This document shows positions 21,827-30,244 of a stretch of DNA of 35,494 nucleotides, piece by piece (the first letter of the stretch is position 1; each line of letters opens with the position of its first letter). The stretch covers positions 1 through 35,494 of the forward strand of contig JANSWS010000028.1 of NCBI GenBank assembly GCA_024743355.1, in the 5' to 3' direction. This DNA is from a bacterium (GTDB lineage: Bacteria; Planctomycetota; Planctomycetia; Pirellulales; Pirellulaceae). The notes beneath the pieces are model-generated. The model worked only from the letters and a program-made list of their open reading frames with translations, made no database searches and was not told the DNA's origin. A program made the translations under genes and the position numbers.

Positions 21827-22541
21827 CTCGCAAGGCCACATGCCCGCTAAGGATAAGTGGGAGTTCGATGAAAGTGTCACCAACTGCTTCGACGACATGC
21901 TGCGGAGATCCATTCCGCAGTATGACGTGATGCGGAGTGCCGTCTTCAACCTGGGCACCCACTACGTCCAGAGGAAGTCGGCCATCTTCGATCTCGGCTG
22001 CTCACGCGGTGAGGCCATCGCCGAGTTCGTCCGCAAGTACGGAGCCATGGTCCGCTACCACGGCGTCGAAGTCAGTCAGCCCATGCTCAAAGCAGCTCGC
22101 GAGCGCTTCGCCGGAATGATCGACACCGGACTGCTGCAAATCCACGACATGGATCTCAGGCACAAGTTTCCCATGGATACGCCCTCGCTGATCCTCTCCG
22201 TGTTCACCTTGCAGTTCGTGCCCATCAACTACCGACAGGCCATCCTCGACAAATGCTATGACGCTCTGCTCCCTGGGGGAGCCATGATCCTAGTCGAGAA
22301 GATCCTCGGCTCCGACGGCAAGATCGACAACGTCCTCGTGGACGAATACCACCAGCTCAAAGTGGCCAACGGGTACTCCAAGGAAGAGGTCGACCGTAAG
22401 GCGCTCTCATTGGAAGGGGTGCTCGTGCCGGTCACGGCGCAGTGGAATGAAGACATGCTCCACAAAGCTGGCTTCAGTACCGTGGACTGCTTTTGGAGAC
22501 TCTATAACTTCGCAGGGTGGATCGCAGTTAAGAAGTCATGA
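21804..22541 (+). CDS. CmoA-like class I SAM-dependent methyltransferase
   Basis: The 245-residue product has WEFDESVTNCFDDMLRRSIP, the N-terminal signature of CmoA-type (tRNA uridine carboxymethylation pathway) and related proteins, followed by motif I IFDLGCSRGEA (61-71), YHGVEVSQPML, a DMDL strand, LILSVFTLQFV and LLPGGAMILVEK. Bacterial CmoA makes carboxy-SAM; a phage copy might use a different substrate. A second ATG at 21840 just before PAKDKWEF is a possible alternative start, since ATG 21804 has a weak ribosome binding site. It ends in ATGA with the small-terminase gene. Confidence 0.8.
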   Translation: MSQASSSNSQGHMPAKDKWEFDESVTNCFDDMLRRSIPQYDVMRSAVFNLGTHYVQRKSAIFDLGCSRGEAIAEFVRKYGAMVRYHGVEVSQPMLKAARERFAGMIDTGLLQIHDMDLRHKFPMDTPSLILSVFTLQFVPINYRQAILDKCYDALLPGGAMILVEKILGSDGKIDNVLVDEYHQLKVANGYSKEEVDRKALSLEGVLVPVTAQWNEDMLHKAGFSTVDCFWRLYNFAGWIAVKKS

Positions 22542-23083
22542 AAGAACTACACGACCGAGCGTCGGAAAGCGGGACCGGACTGAAGGAAAAGTCCGCCACC
22601 GCTGTCGCCAAAAGACGTGAGCTGATCGCCTCCATGCGGCTACGCGGGGCGACCCTCCTGGAGATCCAGGAAATGCTCACCGCAGAAGGTATCGTCAACC
22701 ACGATCGCGGCGGCAAGCCCTTCTCCAGGGCCATGATTAGCAAGGACGTGAAAGTCATCCGGGAAACATGGGCCAAGAAAGTTCTAGCCGATTCCCAGGA
22801 ATACTACGGGCGGCTGCTGGCCGAGATCCAAGAACTCAAAAAGGCGAGTTGGTCCCGAGGCAATCACGAACTGGTACTGAAGTGCCTGGAGCGCGAGGCC
22901 AGAATGCTCGGGCTCGATAAGCCCATCAAACTCGATATCGGAATCACCGACGGAGACAAGGTCGTCGGCGAAGTGCTCGCCGAAACGCCGACTGAAAAAC
23001 TCGAAGTGCTGCATGAAATTGCGGTGGCAATTCAGGAGAAAGGTGGCGATCCACGAACCGTGGTCGGAAGCCTCTTGGGCTAA
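22538..23083 (+). CDS. terS: Candidate terminase small subunit (HTH protein)
   Basis: The 181-residue product has an N-terminal helix-turn-helix-like region (RRELIASMRLRGATLLEIQE, LTAEGIVNHDRGGKPFSRAM, ISKDVKVIRETW, residues about 27-76) and a helical middle. It lies directly before the large terminase gene with a 6-base gap. Small terminases bind the packaging site and are too variable to name by motif, so position carries most of the weight. The alternative is a transcription regulator. Confidence 0.65.
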   Translation: MKELHDRASESGTGLKEKSATAVAKRRELIASMRLRGATLLEIQEMLTAEGIVNHDRGGKPFSRAMISKDVKVIRETWAKKVLADSQEYYGRLLAEIQELKKASWSRGNHELVLKCLEREARMLGLDKPIKLDIGITDGDKVVGEVLAETPTEKLEVLHEIAVAIQEKGGDPRTVVGSLLG

Positions 23084-23089
23084 TGCACG

Positions 23090-24748
23090 ATGCTCATCAA
23101 TATCGAACGCGAGTTGCTTTCGCGAGACTTCTCGAAGTTCGTGAGGGGAGCATGGCACCTACTGGAAGAATCCCCGGAAGGCAATGCGACCGAAAAGTAC
23201 GTCCATGGCCGGCACGTCGACCTGATCGGCTCGCATCTCAGCGGGGTCCGAAATGGCGACATCAAAAGACTCGTCGTCAACGTCCCGCCCGGATCATCCA
23301 AATCCACTCTGATCTCCGTGCTGTTTCCGTGCTGGGTGTGGACCAAAGATCCCTCGGCATCCTTCCTCTGCCAAACCTACTCGCATGATCTGACGCTCAG
23401 AGACGCGGCCCGAAGTCGCCGCGTGATCGCATCGGACTGGTATCGAGCCAGATGGCCACACGTCCGCTTCCAAAAGGACGATAACTCCAAGCAGTATTAC
23501 CGCATCCACGGTGGCGGCTGGCGACTGAGTACCACTCTCGGTGGACGGGCCACCGGGGAACACCCCACCTACATCATCTGCGACGATCCGCTCTCAGCCC
23601 TCGAAGGCAAGAACAAGAAGAAGTGCGAGGAATGGGAAGAGTGGTACAAGACCACCATCGCTTCGCGGGGTTACGCCCTCGGTGTGCGGCACCTGATCGT
23701 CCAGCAGCGGGTCGGCTACTACGATGCCAGTAGCGTGCTGCTCAAGCAAAACGAGGAAGCAAAGCTCAAGGGCCAAGAACTGCCCGTACATCACGTCATG
23801 CTGCCCATGGAGTTCGAGCCGGATCGGGCCATGGTCGATCGAGGATTCGGCGGCGACTGGAGAACCACCGAAGGACAGCTTCTCTTTCCCGAATTGATCG
23901 GACCCAAAGAAAAGGAAACCCTCTACCGGCAACTCGGGACCAGCGCCAATATCCGGGCTCAGGCCCAGCAAGATCCACTGCTCAGCGAGTCGCAAGTCTT
24001 GCCCATGGACAAGATGCAGTATGTCGAGCCCGGAGAACGACACGACTTCGACCTCTATGTCCGATTCTGGGATAAGGCGGCAACCGAAGATGGCGGCTGC
24101 CAAACCGCTGGCGTGCTGCTCGGGATCAAGAAAATGCAGCACGACACCTACCGCTACCGATTCCTTCACGTCCACAAAGGCCACTGGGGGGTCGATCGAG
24201 TCGAGCAGGAAATCGAGAAGATGGCCAACCTGGACGAACTGAAGTACGAAGGTAAGTACATCATCGGGCTGGAAATGGAACCAGGGTCAGGTGGCGTGTT
24301 TAGTGCCAACGCGACCGTTAAACGGCTCAGAAACTTCACCGTCATCCCGCTGCGGACAGGAAAGAGCAAGCTCGCCAGGGCCGAGCCCCTAGCCAAGGCC
24401 CTTGGATACGGAGAAGTCGAATGCGTCCGCGATGCTTGGACCCCGGACTTTATCCAGGAATTAACGGATGCTCCATCAGGTGAGTTCATGGACCAGTTCG
24501 ACGCGGCCAACGGGGCGGTGATCCTCGGCAACGAAGAAGTCGACAAGATCAAGAAAGCGGGCAGGGTCACGCGGAGCAAGAAATCCCGTATGCCCCGTTG
24601 TAAGACTCGGGGCTGCAATCGCTACGCTCGGGATGACGGCTACTGCTGTACGAGCTGCGCCACGCTCGACAATCTGGGCGAAATGGCCGGGGATGATGAC
24701 CACACGGCAGACTGCAATGCGACCTGGAACGCAAGACGCAGACGCTGA
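23090..24748 (+). CDS. terL: Terminase large subunit
   Basis: The 552-residue product is the DNA-packaging motor. Walker A is VPPGSSKST (65-73), Walker B is YIICDDP (161-167), and RNase-H-like nuclease motifs follow: LYVRFWDKAATEDGG (Asp328), IIGLEMEPGSGG, and DQFDAANGAV. It would pump DNA through the portal and cut concatemers. The last 50 residues add a Cys/His-rich tail, CKTRGC...GYCCTSC...HTADC, that looks like a zinc finger, not part of the usual TerL core. ATG 23090 follows the terS stop by six bases, and the gene precedes the portal fusion. Confidence 0.92.
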   Translation: MLINIERELLSRDFSKFVRGAWHLLEESPEGNATEKYVHGRHVDLIGSHLSGVRNGDIKRLVVNVPPGSSKSTLISVLFPCWVWTKDPSASFLCQTYSHDLTLRDAARSRRVIASDWYRARWPHVRFQKDDNSKQYYRIHGGGWRLSTTLGGRATGEHPTYIICDDPLSALEGKNKKKCEEWEEWYKTTIASRGYALGVRHLIVQQRVGYYDASSVLLKQNEEAKLKGQELPVHHVMLPMEFEPDRAMVDRGFGGDWRTTEGQLLFPELIGPKEKETLYRQLGTSANIRAQAQQDPLLSESQVLPMDKMQYVEPGERHDFDLYVRFWDKAATEDGGCQTAGVLLGIKKMQHDTYRYRFLHVHKGHWGVDRVEQEIEKMANLDELKYEGKYIIGLEMEPGSGGVFSANATVKRLRNFTVIPLRTGKSKLARAEPLAKALGYGEVECVRDAWTPDFIQELTDAPSGEFMDQFDAANGAVILGNEEVDKIKKAGRVTRSKKSRMPRCKTRGCNRYARDDGYCCTSCATLDNLGEMAGDDDHTADCNATWNARRRR

Positions 24749-24804
24749 AGTCTTGGGATTGCAAGTACAAGCCGGTAGCCTGTGCACGATAAGGAGATCA
24801 ACCT

Positions 24805-27800
24805 ATGGGCATTAGGCTCAACCAAGAAACGCACGACCAGATGCTAGAGGCCGCGCTGGCCCAGCTCTTGCAAACCCACCGCGTAGGCCAGTGGGCTAGC
24901 GATCACACGCAAGAAGCCAAAGCCTACCAGGGATGGAACTACCTAGCCATCGCGGCCCTGGGAAGGGAGGCGGCACGCGCCCATAGCTACGTCTACGACA
25001 ACAGCCAGCCCAAGGCCAAGTCAAGCCGAACGCTGGCCAAGGCACAGCACGGCTCCATGTGGCGATCCTTCGCACAAGACGGGGCTTCCGATGTCGTCGC
25101 CGATAACCACTGGGTCAGCCGACTGGTCGAGCGACCCAACAAGTACCAAAGCGGCCAGCTATTCCGCTGGGAGTTCATCCAGCAGCTCCACCTCCACGGG
25201 ACCTGCCTGATCTGGAACCGGCCATCTGCCGACGGCTCCGTGGTCGCGGCCCGATATATCATCCCCATGTCGATGACCGAGCCCGTCTACATCGGCGAGG
25301 ACAAGCAGAACCCGGAAGGAGGCGTTCGCATCCTGCCCACGCGGGCGGGGCTGGGGTGGTACCTCAACCCGATGATCTCCTACCTGTCCGGGGCCACGAT
25401 CTCCGTCGAGCAGCTCAGCCTCGTCCGCTACCCGCACCCGATCCTGCGCGGGGACGGCAAGAGCCCAAGTGACGCGGCGGGCAACTGGATCGACGTATCG
25501 ACCATGATCGACGACGCCCGCTGGCGACAGATGCGGAAAGGCCCCAGGCCGTCCGGCCTCATCAGTGTCGATGGCGAGGAAGTCACCGTCGAGGAACTCG
25601 AAGAGATCGAAGAACGCATCAACGAAAAGCTGCAAGACGAGTCCTTTGAGCGGGAAGTCATCGCCGTGCGGGGGAGCGTCCGCGCCGAAGGCAACCCGTT
25701 CAGCCCGACGGAAATGGATTACGTCCAGTCCTTCGAACAGCTCGGCCAAGCTACGCTCGCCGTCCATGGCGCCAGCAAGGCGCTCGTCGGTCTGACCGAC
25801 AACATGACCTACGGATCGCTCGCGGCCGCGCTCAGGCAAGCCGGGGCCGTGGTCCAGTCGGATCTCGATCTGCTCGCTGGGGAGTGGACCGCTACCGTTC
25901 AGGACAAGGGAGCAGCCGTCGAGGTCGAGTTCGAAGTCCAGCCCGTCGATGATCCCACGCTGACCGAACAGCAGCTCAGCACCGACTTGAGCGCCGGCGT
26001 CCGGCTAGGCCGGGAATGGCGTAGCATCCGGGGACTGCCGCCCTTCGGAGACTGGCGGGACGATGCTCGCGTGACCAGCTCGGGATTCGTGTTCGATCCT
26101 CCCGAGCCGCCCAAGGCATCAGGCGGACAGCAGCAGCCATCAGGTGGGGCCATGACGCCCTCACCCAGCGGCCTATTCCGCTCAATGGGCAAGGCCATGG
26201 TCGTCAATCCAACGCGGCCAGCCGAAGGCCCTGTCGTGGCCGTGGACTTTGACGGCACGCTGGCCACCTACGAAGGCGAGTTCGAGGTAGGTGTCTACGG
26301 AGCACCCATGCCCGCCGTCGTAGAGAAGATCCAGCAGCTCCATCAAGCCGGTTGCCAGATCGTCATCTTCACTTGCCGGGACGAGGACGAGATGATCGCC
26401 CAGTGGCTCGCCAACAACGACGTGCCGTTTGACGCGATCAACATGAATCCAGGCGAAGGCTCCGACGGCTCAGGCAAGGTCTTTGCCGACGTGTACCTGG
26501 ACGATCGAGCCCTCTTGCCCGAGGCCGGACTGAAGGACATCGCCAGACTCCTGCCCGATGGCCCTGCCAAGCAGCGGATCAGCAAGGATGGACGCAGCGA
26601 AGGGGACGTGGGCGTCATCATGTTCGAAGTGCCCGAAGCTGTCGCGACGGAAGTGAAAGCCATGCAGGGCATGATCGCACCGGAAACTCTGACCGGAGAC
26701 GGGCTCGAAGATTGGCCGCACGTCACGCTGCTCTACGGCATCGTAGGTGTACCTCGCGGCGATGTGGTGGATCTGGTTCGCTCGATCGACCAGTTCGATA
26801 TCGAGTTCGGTAAGACCAGCCTGTTCAGTAATGACGAGCGGGATGTTATCAAGATCGACGTGGAGTCGCCTCAGATCCGCAAGTACCACGACAAGCTGGC
26901 CAGCATCCTGCCCGTGGAAGAATCCGGCTTCGAAGGCTATGAGCCGCACATGACTGTGGCCTACGTCAAGCCCGGCGCGTACGAGGATCGCGGGGGCGTC
27001 AACAAGCTCACCGGCAAGCTCTGCCGCGTCACGCACGCCGTCGTCTCCATGGACGGCAAGAAGGTCCGCGTACCACTGCGTGGCGGCACTCAGGAACCCG
27101 AGGCCAAGGCCATGGTCCGCAAGATCCATCAGCCACCGGCCATCCAGTACGTTGATGCCGGGATCAGCCGCATCGACACCATCGCCAAAAGCATGGACCT
27201 GGAACGCGAAGCCACACGCAACACGCTCTACGAGCTGAAGAATCGCATCGAGGCCATGGCCAAGTCGGAAACCAGCGATGCGAAGGTGCTTGAGAAGCTC
27301 GACGAAGTCAGCAAGTCCGTCACAAACTTCCTAGCTAAGTTCAACGCGAACCAGCCACGCGGGTCCGACGGTAAATGGATTCCAGGCGGGGACGTGGAAG
27401 CGGCTATCGGCAATCCCGACAAGCTCAAGCAACTCTTCGAGAAGATCGACTCGCCCGAAGAAGCCGACAAGTTCGTCGAGTTCATCCAGGAGAAAGGCGG
27501 CTCGAAAGAGGAAGCCCTGCAAGCCAGGAAGGATGGCTTCGATAACCGGGCAAGCGGTGCGCCCGGAGCAGGCGGCGGATCGAAGCCGGGACCGGACACA
27601 GCGGCCACCACGATGCCGGTCGAACAGACCTACGACGATCCACTGTTCGAGTACCACAAGTTCGGCAAGGGTGAGGCTAAGCAGTACGTTCGGGACGAAG
27701 TCCTTGGCGGCGAGAAGAACGTCAGTATCGAACAGGCTCACCAGAAGCTCACCGCTGCCGGTTTCGAGCACGCCGGCCATGCCGTCGACGAAGGCTACGA

Positions 27801-28704
27801 CGAGTCCTACAACGTCTACAAGAAAGACGGCCTGTCCGTCATCGTCGAAGGCGGGGTGGACACCAGCGAACCAGCCTTGATTAACTCCGGGTTCGAGAGC
27901 CAAGAAGCCGCCGACGGCTTCAGCAAGGGCAAGCAAGAAGACCTGGGTGAACACGGACACAGCGTGGACCCCGCTTTGGTCGAAAAGTACGCGACCAACC
28001 GCGAGGTTATTGAAGACCTCGCCGAGGATCTTCCCAAGCAAGAGCAGCAAGCCCTCATGGCCCACTGGCAAAGTGTCAACAACAACGCCAGAGCCGAGGA
28101 GGCCAAGCGACAGAATGAAGTCGATCACTCGCTGCCCAGTGAAGGATCGGGACGAACGATCGAAAAGCGGAACGAAGTGCATCCGGCTCTCAGGACCGAG
28201 CTGGAGGAAACCCGCGAACTCCGTGAGATGTACCCGGAAATCAACGACGCGATCGAACACTACACGACCGAAGGCTACGCCGACCTGAACCACCTGTTGC
28301 GACAGGGCGACACAGAGGCCATCTCGGGCCGCTACAAGAGCACCATGAACCAACTCGATGAGCTGACCGACAAGGAACTCATCGAGCCGGTCACGGTCTA
28401 CCGGGGACTGGGAGACAGCGGGGAGAGCTTGCTGAGCCAGATCGAGGAAGGGGACGAACTCTCCGATGCGGCCTTCATGTCCACGTCGCCAAACGCCTGG
28501 GAGGCCGCTCAGTTCGCCTACGGCGACAAGCCGGTTATGATGCAGATCAAGGCCAAGCGGGGCATGTATGTGCAGGACGTGGAAACGGAGCTGGTCATGA
28601 AACGAAACGCGCGGCTTAGAGTCGTTGGTATTGACCGCGATGTAGAAGTCCAAGGCAGCGCTCGGGACGCGATGGCAACCATCATTAGACTGGAAGAAAT
28701 ATGA
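24805..28704 (+). CDS. Portal protein fused to HAD, 2H-phosphoesterase and ADP-ribosyltransferase domains
   Basis: The 1299-residue product starts after AAGGAG. Residues about 80-450 are HK97-type portal (WVSRLVERPNKYQSGQLFRW, ALVGLTDNMTYGS). About 475-575 is a HAD-like domain with VDFDGTL (Asp481, Asp483), IFTCR and DVYLDD (Asp566, Asp567). About 600-745 is a 2H phosphoesterase with two HxT motifs, H639-V-T641 and H715-M-T717. A head-protein-like ANQPRGSDGKWIPGG lies near 846-860. The C-terminus is an ADP-ribosyltransferase: Arg1200 (YRGL), STS (1226-1228), and E1260-T-E1262. Portals fused to toxin-like tails are known, but this set is unusual. All domains would be carried in the virion as twelve copies unless cleaved. 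Confidence 0.88.
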   Translation: MGIRLNQETHDQMLEAALAQLLQTHRVGQWASDHTQEAKAYQGWNYLAIAALGREAARAHSYVYDNSQPKAKSSRTLAKAQHGSMWRSFAQDGASDVVADNHWVSRLVERPNKYQSGQLFRWEFIQQLHLHGTCLIWNRPSADGSVVAARYIIPMSMTEPVYIGEDKQNPEGGVRILPTRAGLGWYLNPMISYLSGATISVEQLSLVRYPHPILRGDGKSPSDAAGNWIDVSTMIDDARWRQMRKGPRPSGLISVDGEEVTVEELEEIEERINEKLQDESFEREVIAVRGSVRAEGNPFSPTEMDYVQSFEQLGQATLAVHGASKALVGLTDNMTYGSLAAALRQAGAVVQSDLDLLAGEWTATVQDKGAAVEVEFEVQPVDDPTLTEQQLSTDLSAGVRLGREWRSIRGLPPFGDWRDDARVTSSGFVFDPPEPPKASGGQQQPSGGAMTPSPSGLFRSMGKAMVVNPTRPAEGPVVAVDFDGTLATYEGEFEVGVYGAPMPAVVEKIQQLHQAGCQIVIFTCRDEDEMIAQWLANNDVPFDAINMNPGEGSDGSGKVFADVYLDDRALLPEAGLKDIARLLPDGPAKQRISKDGRSEGDVGVIMFEVPEAVATEVKAMQGMIAPETLTGDGLEDWPHVTLLYGIVGVPRGDVVDLVRSIDQFDIEFGKTSLFSNDERDVIKIDVESPQIRKYHDKLASILPVEESGFEGYEPHMTVAYVKPGAYEDRGGVNKLTGKLCRVTHAVVSMDGKKVRVPLRGGTQEPEAKAMVRKIHQPPAIQYVDAGISRIDTIAKSMDLEREATRNTLYELKNRIEAMAKSETSDAKVLEKLDEVSKSVTNFLAKFNANQPRGSDGKWIPGGDVEAAIGNPDKLKQLFEKIDSPEEADKFVEFIQEKGGSKEEALQARKDGFDNRASGAPGAGGGSKPGPDTAATTMPVEQTYDDPLFEYHKFGKGEAKQYVRDEVLGGEKNVSIEQAHQKLTAAGFEHAGHAVDEGYDESYNVYKKDGLSVIVEGGVDTSEPALINSGFESQEAADGFSKGKQEDLGEHGHSVDPALVEKYATNREVIEDLAEDLPKQEQQALMAHWQSVNNNARAEEAKRQNEVDHSLPSEGSGRTIEKRNEVHPALRTELEETRELREMYPEINDAIEHYTTEGYADLNHLLRQGDTEAISGRYKSTMNQLDELTDKELIEPVTVYRGLGDSGESLLSQIEEGDELSDAAFMSTSPNAWEAAQFAYGDKPVMMQIKAKRGMYVQDVETELVMKRNARLRVVGIDRDVEVQGSARDAMATIIRLEEI

Positions 28705-28883
28705 CCAAAGAAAGATTCGTAGCGCCGGCAAGTGCCTTCAAGATCACCAAGGCAAAGGACATCCAGCCACCCGAAGAAAAGAAGCCCGATGAGGCTCCCG
28801 AGGGGGAAGCGGAAACCCAAGAGCCTAAGCAAAAAGAAGAACCCAAAAACCCGCTCCTGCCTGACACAGACTTGCTCTTCTAA
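28701..28883 (+). CDS. Small acidic, Pro/Glu/Lys-rich protein
   Basis: ATG 28701 overlaps the portal-fusion stop. The 60-residue product is low-complexity and disordered by composition (PPEEKKPDEAPEGEAETQEP, KQKEEPKNPLLPDTDLLF) with a hydrophobic C-terminal tip. Translational coupling to the portal suggests a partner or chaperone, but that is inference. Confidence 0.65.
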   Translation: MTKERFVAPASAFKITKAKDIQPPEEKKPDEAPEGEAETQEPKQKEEPKNPLLPDTDLLF

Positions 28884-28927
28884 AGTCGGTTTGAGTAAGG
28901 AAAAACCTGGGTTTTTCTTAGTTTTCT

Positions 28928-28967
28928 GCGCCTAATTAGCGCCGGACCTGAGCCATTATAGTAGAGG
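28928..28967 (+). promoter_or_regulatory. Cassette promoter motif, copy 7
   Basis: GCGCC at 28928 and 28939, ACCTGAGCC, and TATAGT at 28957-28962, with the 29-nt spacing. AAAAACCTGGGTTTTT (28901-28916) just upstream is a short form of the cassette terminator. This promoter would drive the long structured leader that follows. Confidence 0.7.
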
Positions 28968-28979
28968 GGAAATTGATCC

Positions 28980-29260
28980 TCACCGGAGAGTTGACTGCTC
29001 TCTAAAGCGTGGTGCCTAACCGGCAGCCCGAAAGCAAGTCGGGGAAATACAAAACAGGATGCGTCAAGAGCCACTCACTGATCGAACGGTGTATTAAGTC
29101 AAGCCATGAGCTTGAGCCAAAACGAAACACAGTGGACGACGCAAAGACCGACGGGTTCCCAGCCACACAGCCTCTCAAGTTAAGACGGCGAACAACCTCT
29201 GAAGCTGCACTGGACGGTTGCAAACGATCCAGTGGGGAGCAGTCAGCCCTCCGGGCATTT
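28980..29260 (+). ncRNA. Long structured leader with copy 2 of the two-copy RNA family
   Basis: This fills most of the 431-nt gap 28884-29314, where I find no credible gene. GCGTC (29061-29065) pairs with GACGC (29138-29142) and CCACT (29071-29075) with AGTGG (29131-29135), enclosing the hairpin TCAAGC/GCTTGA (29099-29104/29110-29115). The core (29061-29142) matches 9933-10018 in plan and in the 35-nt block 29086-29120. Other hairpins are GAGAG/CTCTC after the promoter, CCCGA/TCGGG, and CACTGGA/TCCAGTG near 29210-29235. It precedes the gene at 29315. No known RNA class is recognised. Confidence 0.55.
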
Positions 29261-29266
29261 AACTCA

Positions 29267-29289
29267 CTTCGGGACTTACCAACCCGAAG
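29267..29289 (+). promoter_or_regulatory. TTACCA hairpin, copy 11
   Basis: CTTCGGG pairs with CCCGAAG around the 9-nt loop ACTTACCAA, before AACCTTGGAGAACC. It is the last element of the long leader. Confidence 0.7.
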
Positions 29290-29314
29290 CACTCAAACCT
29301 TGGAGAACCAAAAC

Positions 29315-29500
29315 ATGCTACGCAAGATCACCATCAACGAGTTTAAGAAGGCCATCCGACAAGACGGAAACCTGAAGTGGATTGATTGCCCTCGCGCCTA
29401 CGTCACGCGACAGATCGACCGCTGCCGACTCGACGGCCAGCTCACCACCACCCAGGCCGACAAACTTTACGACTGGGCACACGACAAGTTCGCCCTCTAA
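29315..29500 (+). CDS. Small basic hypothetical protein
   Basis: ATG 29315 follows CCTTGGAGAACCAAAAC; upstream in-frame codons are in the structured leader. The 61-residue product is basic and helical (LRKITINEFKKAIRQDGNLK, QADKLYDWAHDKFAL). It is the gene directly downstream of the 28980-29260 RNA. The function is unknown. Confidence 0.7.
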   Translation: MLRKITINEFKKAIRQDGNLKWIDCPRAYVTRQIDRCRLDGQLTTTQADKLYDWAHDKFAL

Positions 29501-29536
29501 AAAATCGCATTTGAGTAAGAAAAAACCTGGGTTTCT

Positions 29537-29573
29537 GCGCCTAATCAGTGACCCAAATGAGCCATTATTAGAG
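29537..29573 (+). promoter_or_regulatory. Cassette promoter motif, copy 8 (divergent), in front of the sigma gene
   Basis: GCGCC at 29537, a variant GTGAC at 29548, AAATGAGCC, and TATTAG instead of TATAGT at 29566-29571. The spacing is still 29 nt. The shortened box and altered second repeat set it apart from the others, which suits a weak or differently read promoter for the sigma factor. Confidence 0.6.
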
Positions 29574-29595
29574 GGGAGGAAATTACCAACCTCCC
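29574..29595 (+). promoter_or_regulatory. TTACCA hairpin, copy 12
   Basis: GGGAGG pairs with CCTCCC around a 10-nt loop AAATTACCAA, before AAACCATGGAGAAC, the ribosome binding site of the sigma gene. Confidence 0.65.
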
Positions 29596-29619
29596 ACATC
29601 TTAAACCATGGAGAACACG

Positions 29620-30216
29620 ATGACCGAACAAGAATTGATCGACACCCTGAACGAAGTCGAGAGCACCATCCACGCCCGCTTTGGCCGCCGCCTGAAGATG
29701 ATCGGCGCACGGTGCGATACCGACGACCTGTTCCAAATGACCGCCGTCAAGGCGTTTCGCTTCATCCATCAGTGCCGTGCCGAAACGCCGGCCCAGCGAA
29801 AGCACTGGGTGCTGGTCATCGCCCGCAACACGGCGGAAACCATCATCACGCAGAACTACGGCATGACGGGCCGCAGCGTTCGCAAGGAAGAAGTCGCCAT
29901 CGGTATTCCCACGGACAACAGCCGCGACGGATTCCAGCCCGCCTGCGAGGCCGATCCGAGCCAAGCACTCCAACTCACCGAAGAGTTCGGACATGCCCTG
30001 AGTCGTCTCGATCGGATTCCTTCCGACCAGCAGCGTGCCCTGGAACTGCGGTTCCTGCACTCGATGGACTACGCCGAAATCGCGGACGAAATGGGCATCA
30101 CGGAAAATGCCGCACGTCTGATGGTCAGTCGCGGGGCCAAGGCGGTGCGGACCGAAGAGTCGCAGCCCTGCCTTCCAGGCTTCGAACAGCAGTACGTCGG
30201 ACTGGCTGGAAACTAA
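29620..30216 (+). CDS. Sigma-70-family (ECF-like) sigma factor
   Basis: The 198-residue product has sigma region 2 at about residues 10-80 (RCDTDDLFQMTAVKAFRFIH, HWVLVIARNTAETIITQNYG) and region 4 at about 129-177 (LDRIPSDQQRALELRFLHSM, DYAEIADEMGITENAARLMV, SRGAKAVR) with a helix-turn-helix at 149-172. No region 1.1 or 3 is apparent, as in ECF factors. It would redirect host RNA polymerase to phage promoters. ATG 29620 stands after CCATGGAGAACACG; the earlier ATG at 29608 overlaps that site. A variant of the conserved promoter motif lies in front and a full copy behind, so self-regulation is possible. Confidence 0.82.
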   Translation: MTEQELIDTLNEVESTIHARFGRRLKMIGARCDTDDLFQMTAVKAFRFIHQCRAETPAQRKHWVLVIARNTAETIITQNYGMTGRSVRKEEVAIGIPTDNSRDGFQPACEADPSQALQLTEEFGHALSRLDRIPSDQQRALELRFLHSMDYAEIADEMGITENAARLMVSRGAKAVRTEESQPCLPGFEQQYVGLAGN

Positions 30217-30219
30217 AGA

Positions 30220-30242
30220 AAACCCAGGGTTTTCCTGGGTTT
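30220..30242 (+). terminator. Terminator hairpin after the sigma gene
   Basis: AAACCCAGG (30220-30228) pairs with CCTGGGTTT (30234-30242) around GTTTT, three bases after the sigma stop codon. Confidence 0.75.
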
Positions 30243-30244
30243 CT

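Noticed and set aside
27331..28731. 466-codon minus-strand open frame opposite the portal fusion
   Set aside because: It lies antisense to the 2H/ART part of the fusion and has shadow composition (runs of Val, Leu, Asp). No ribosome binding site or family is apparent.
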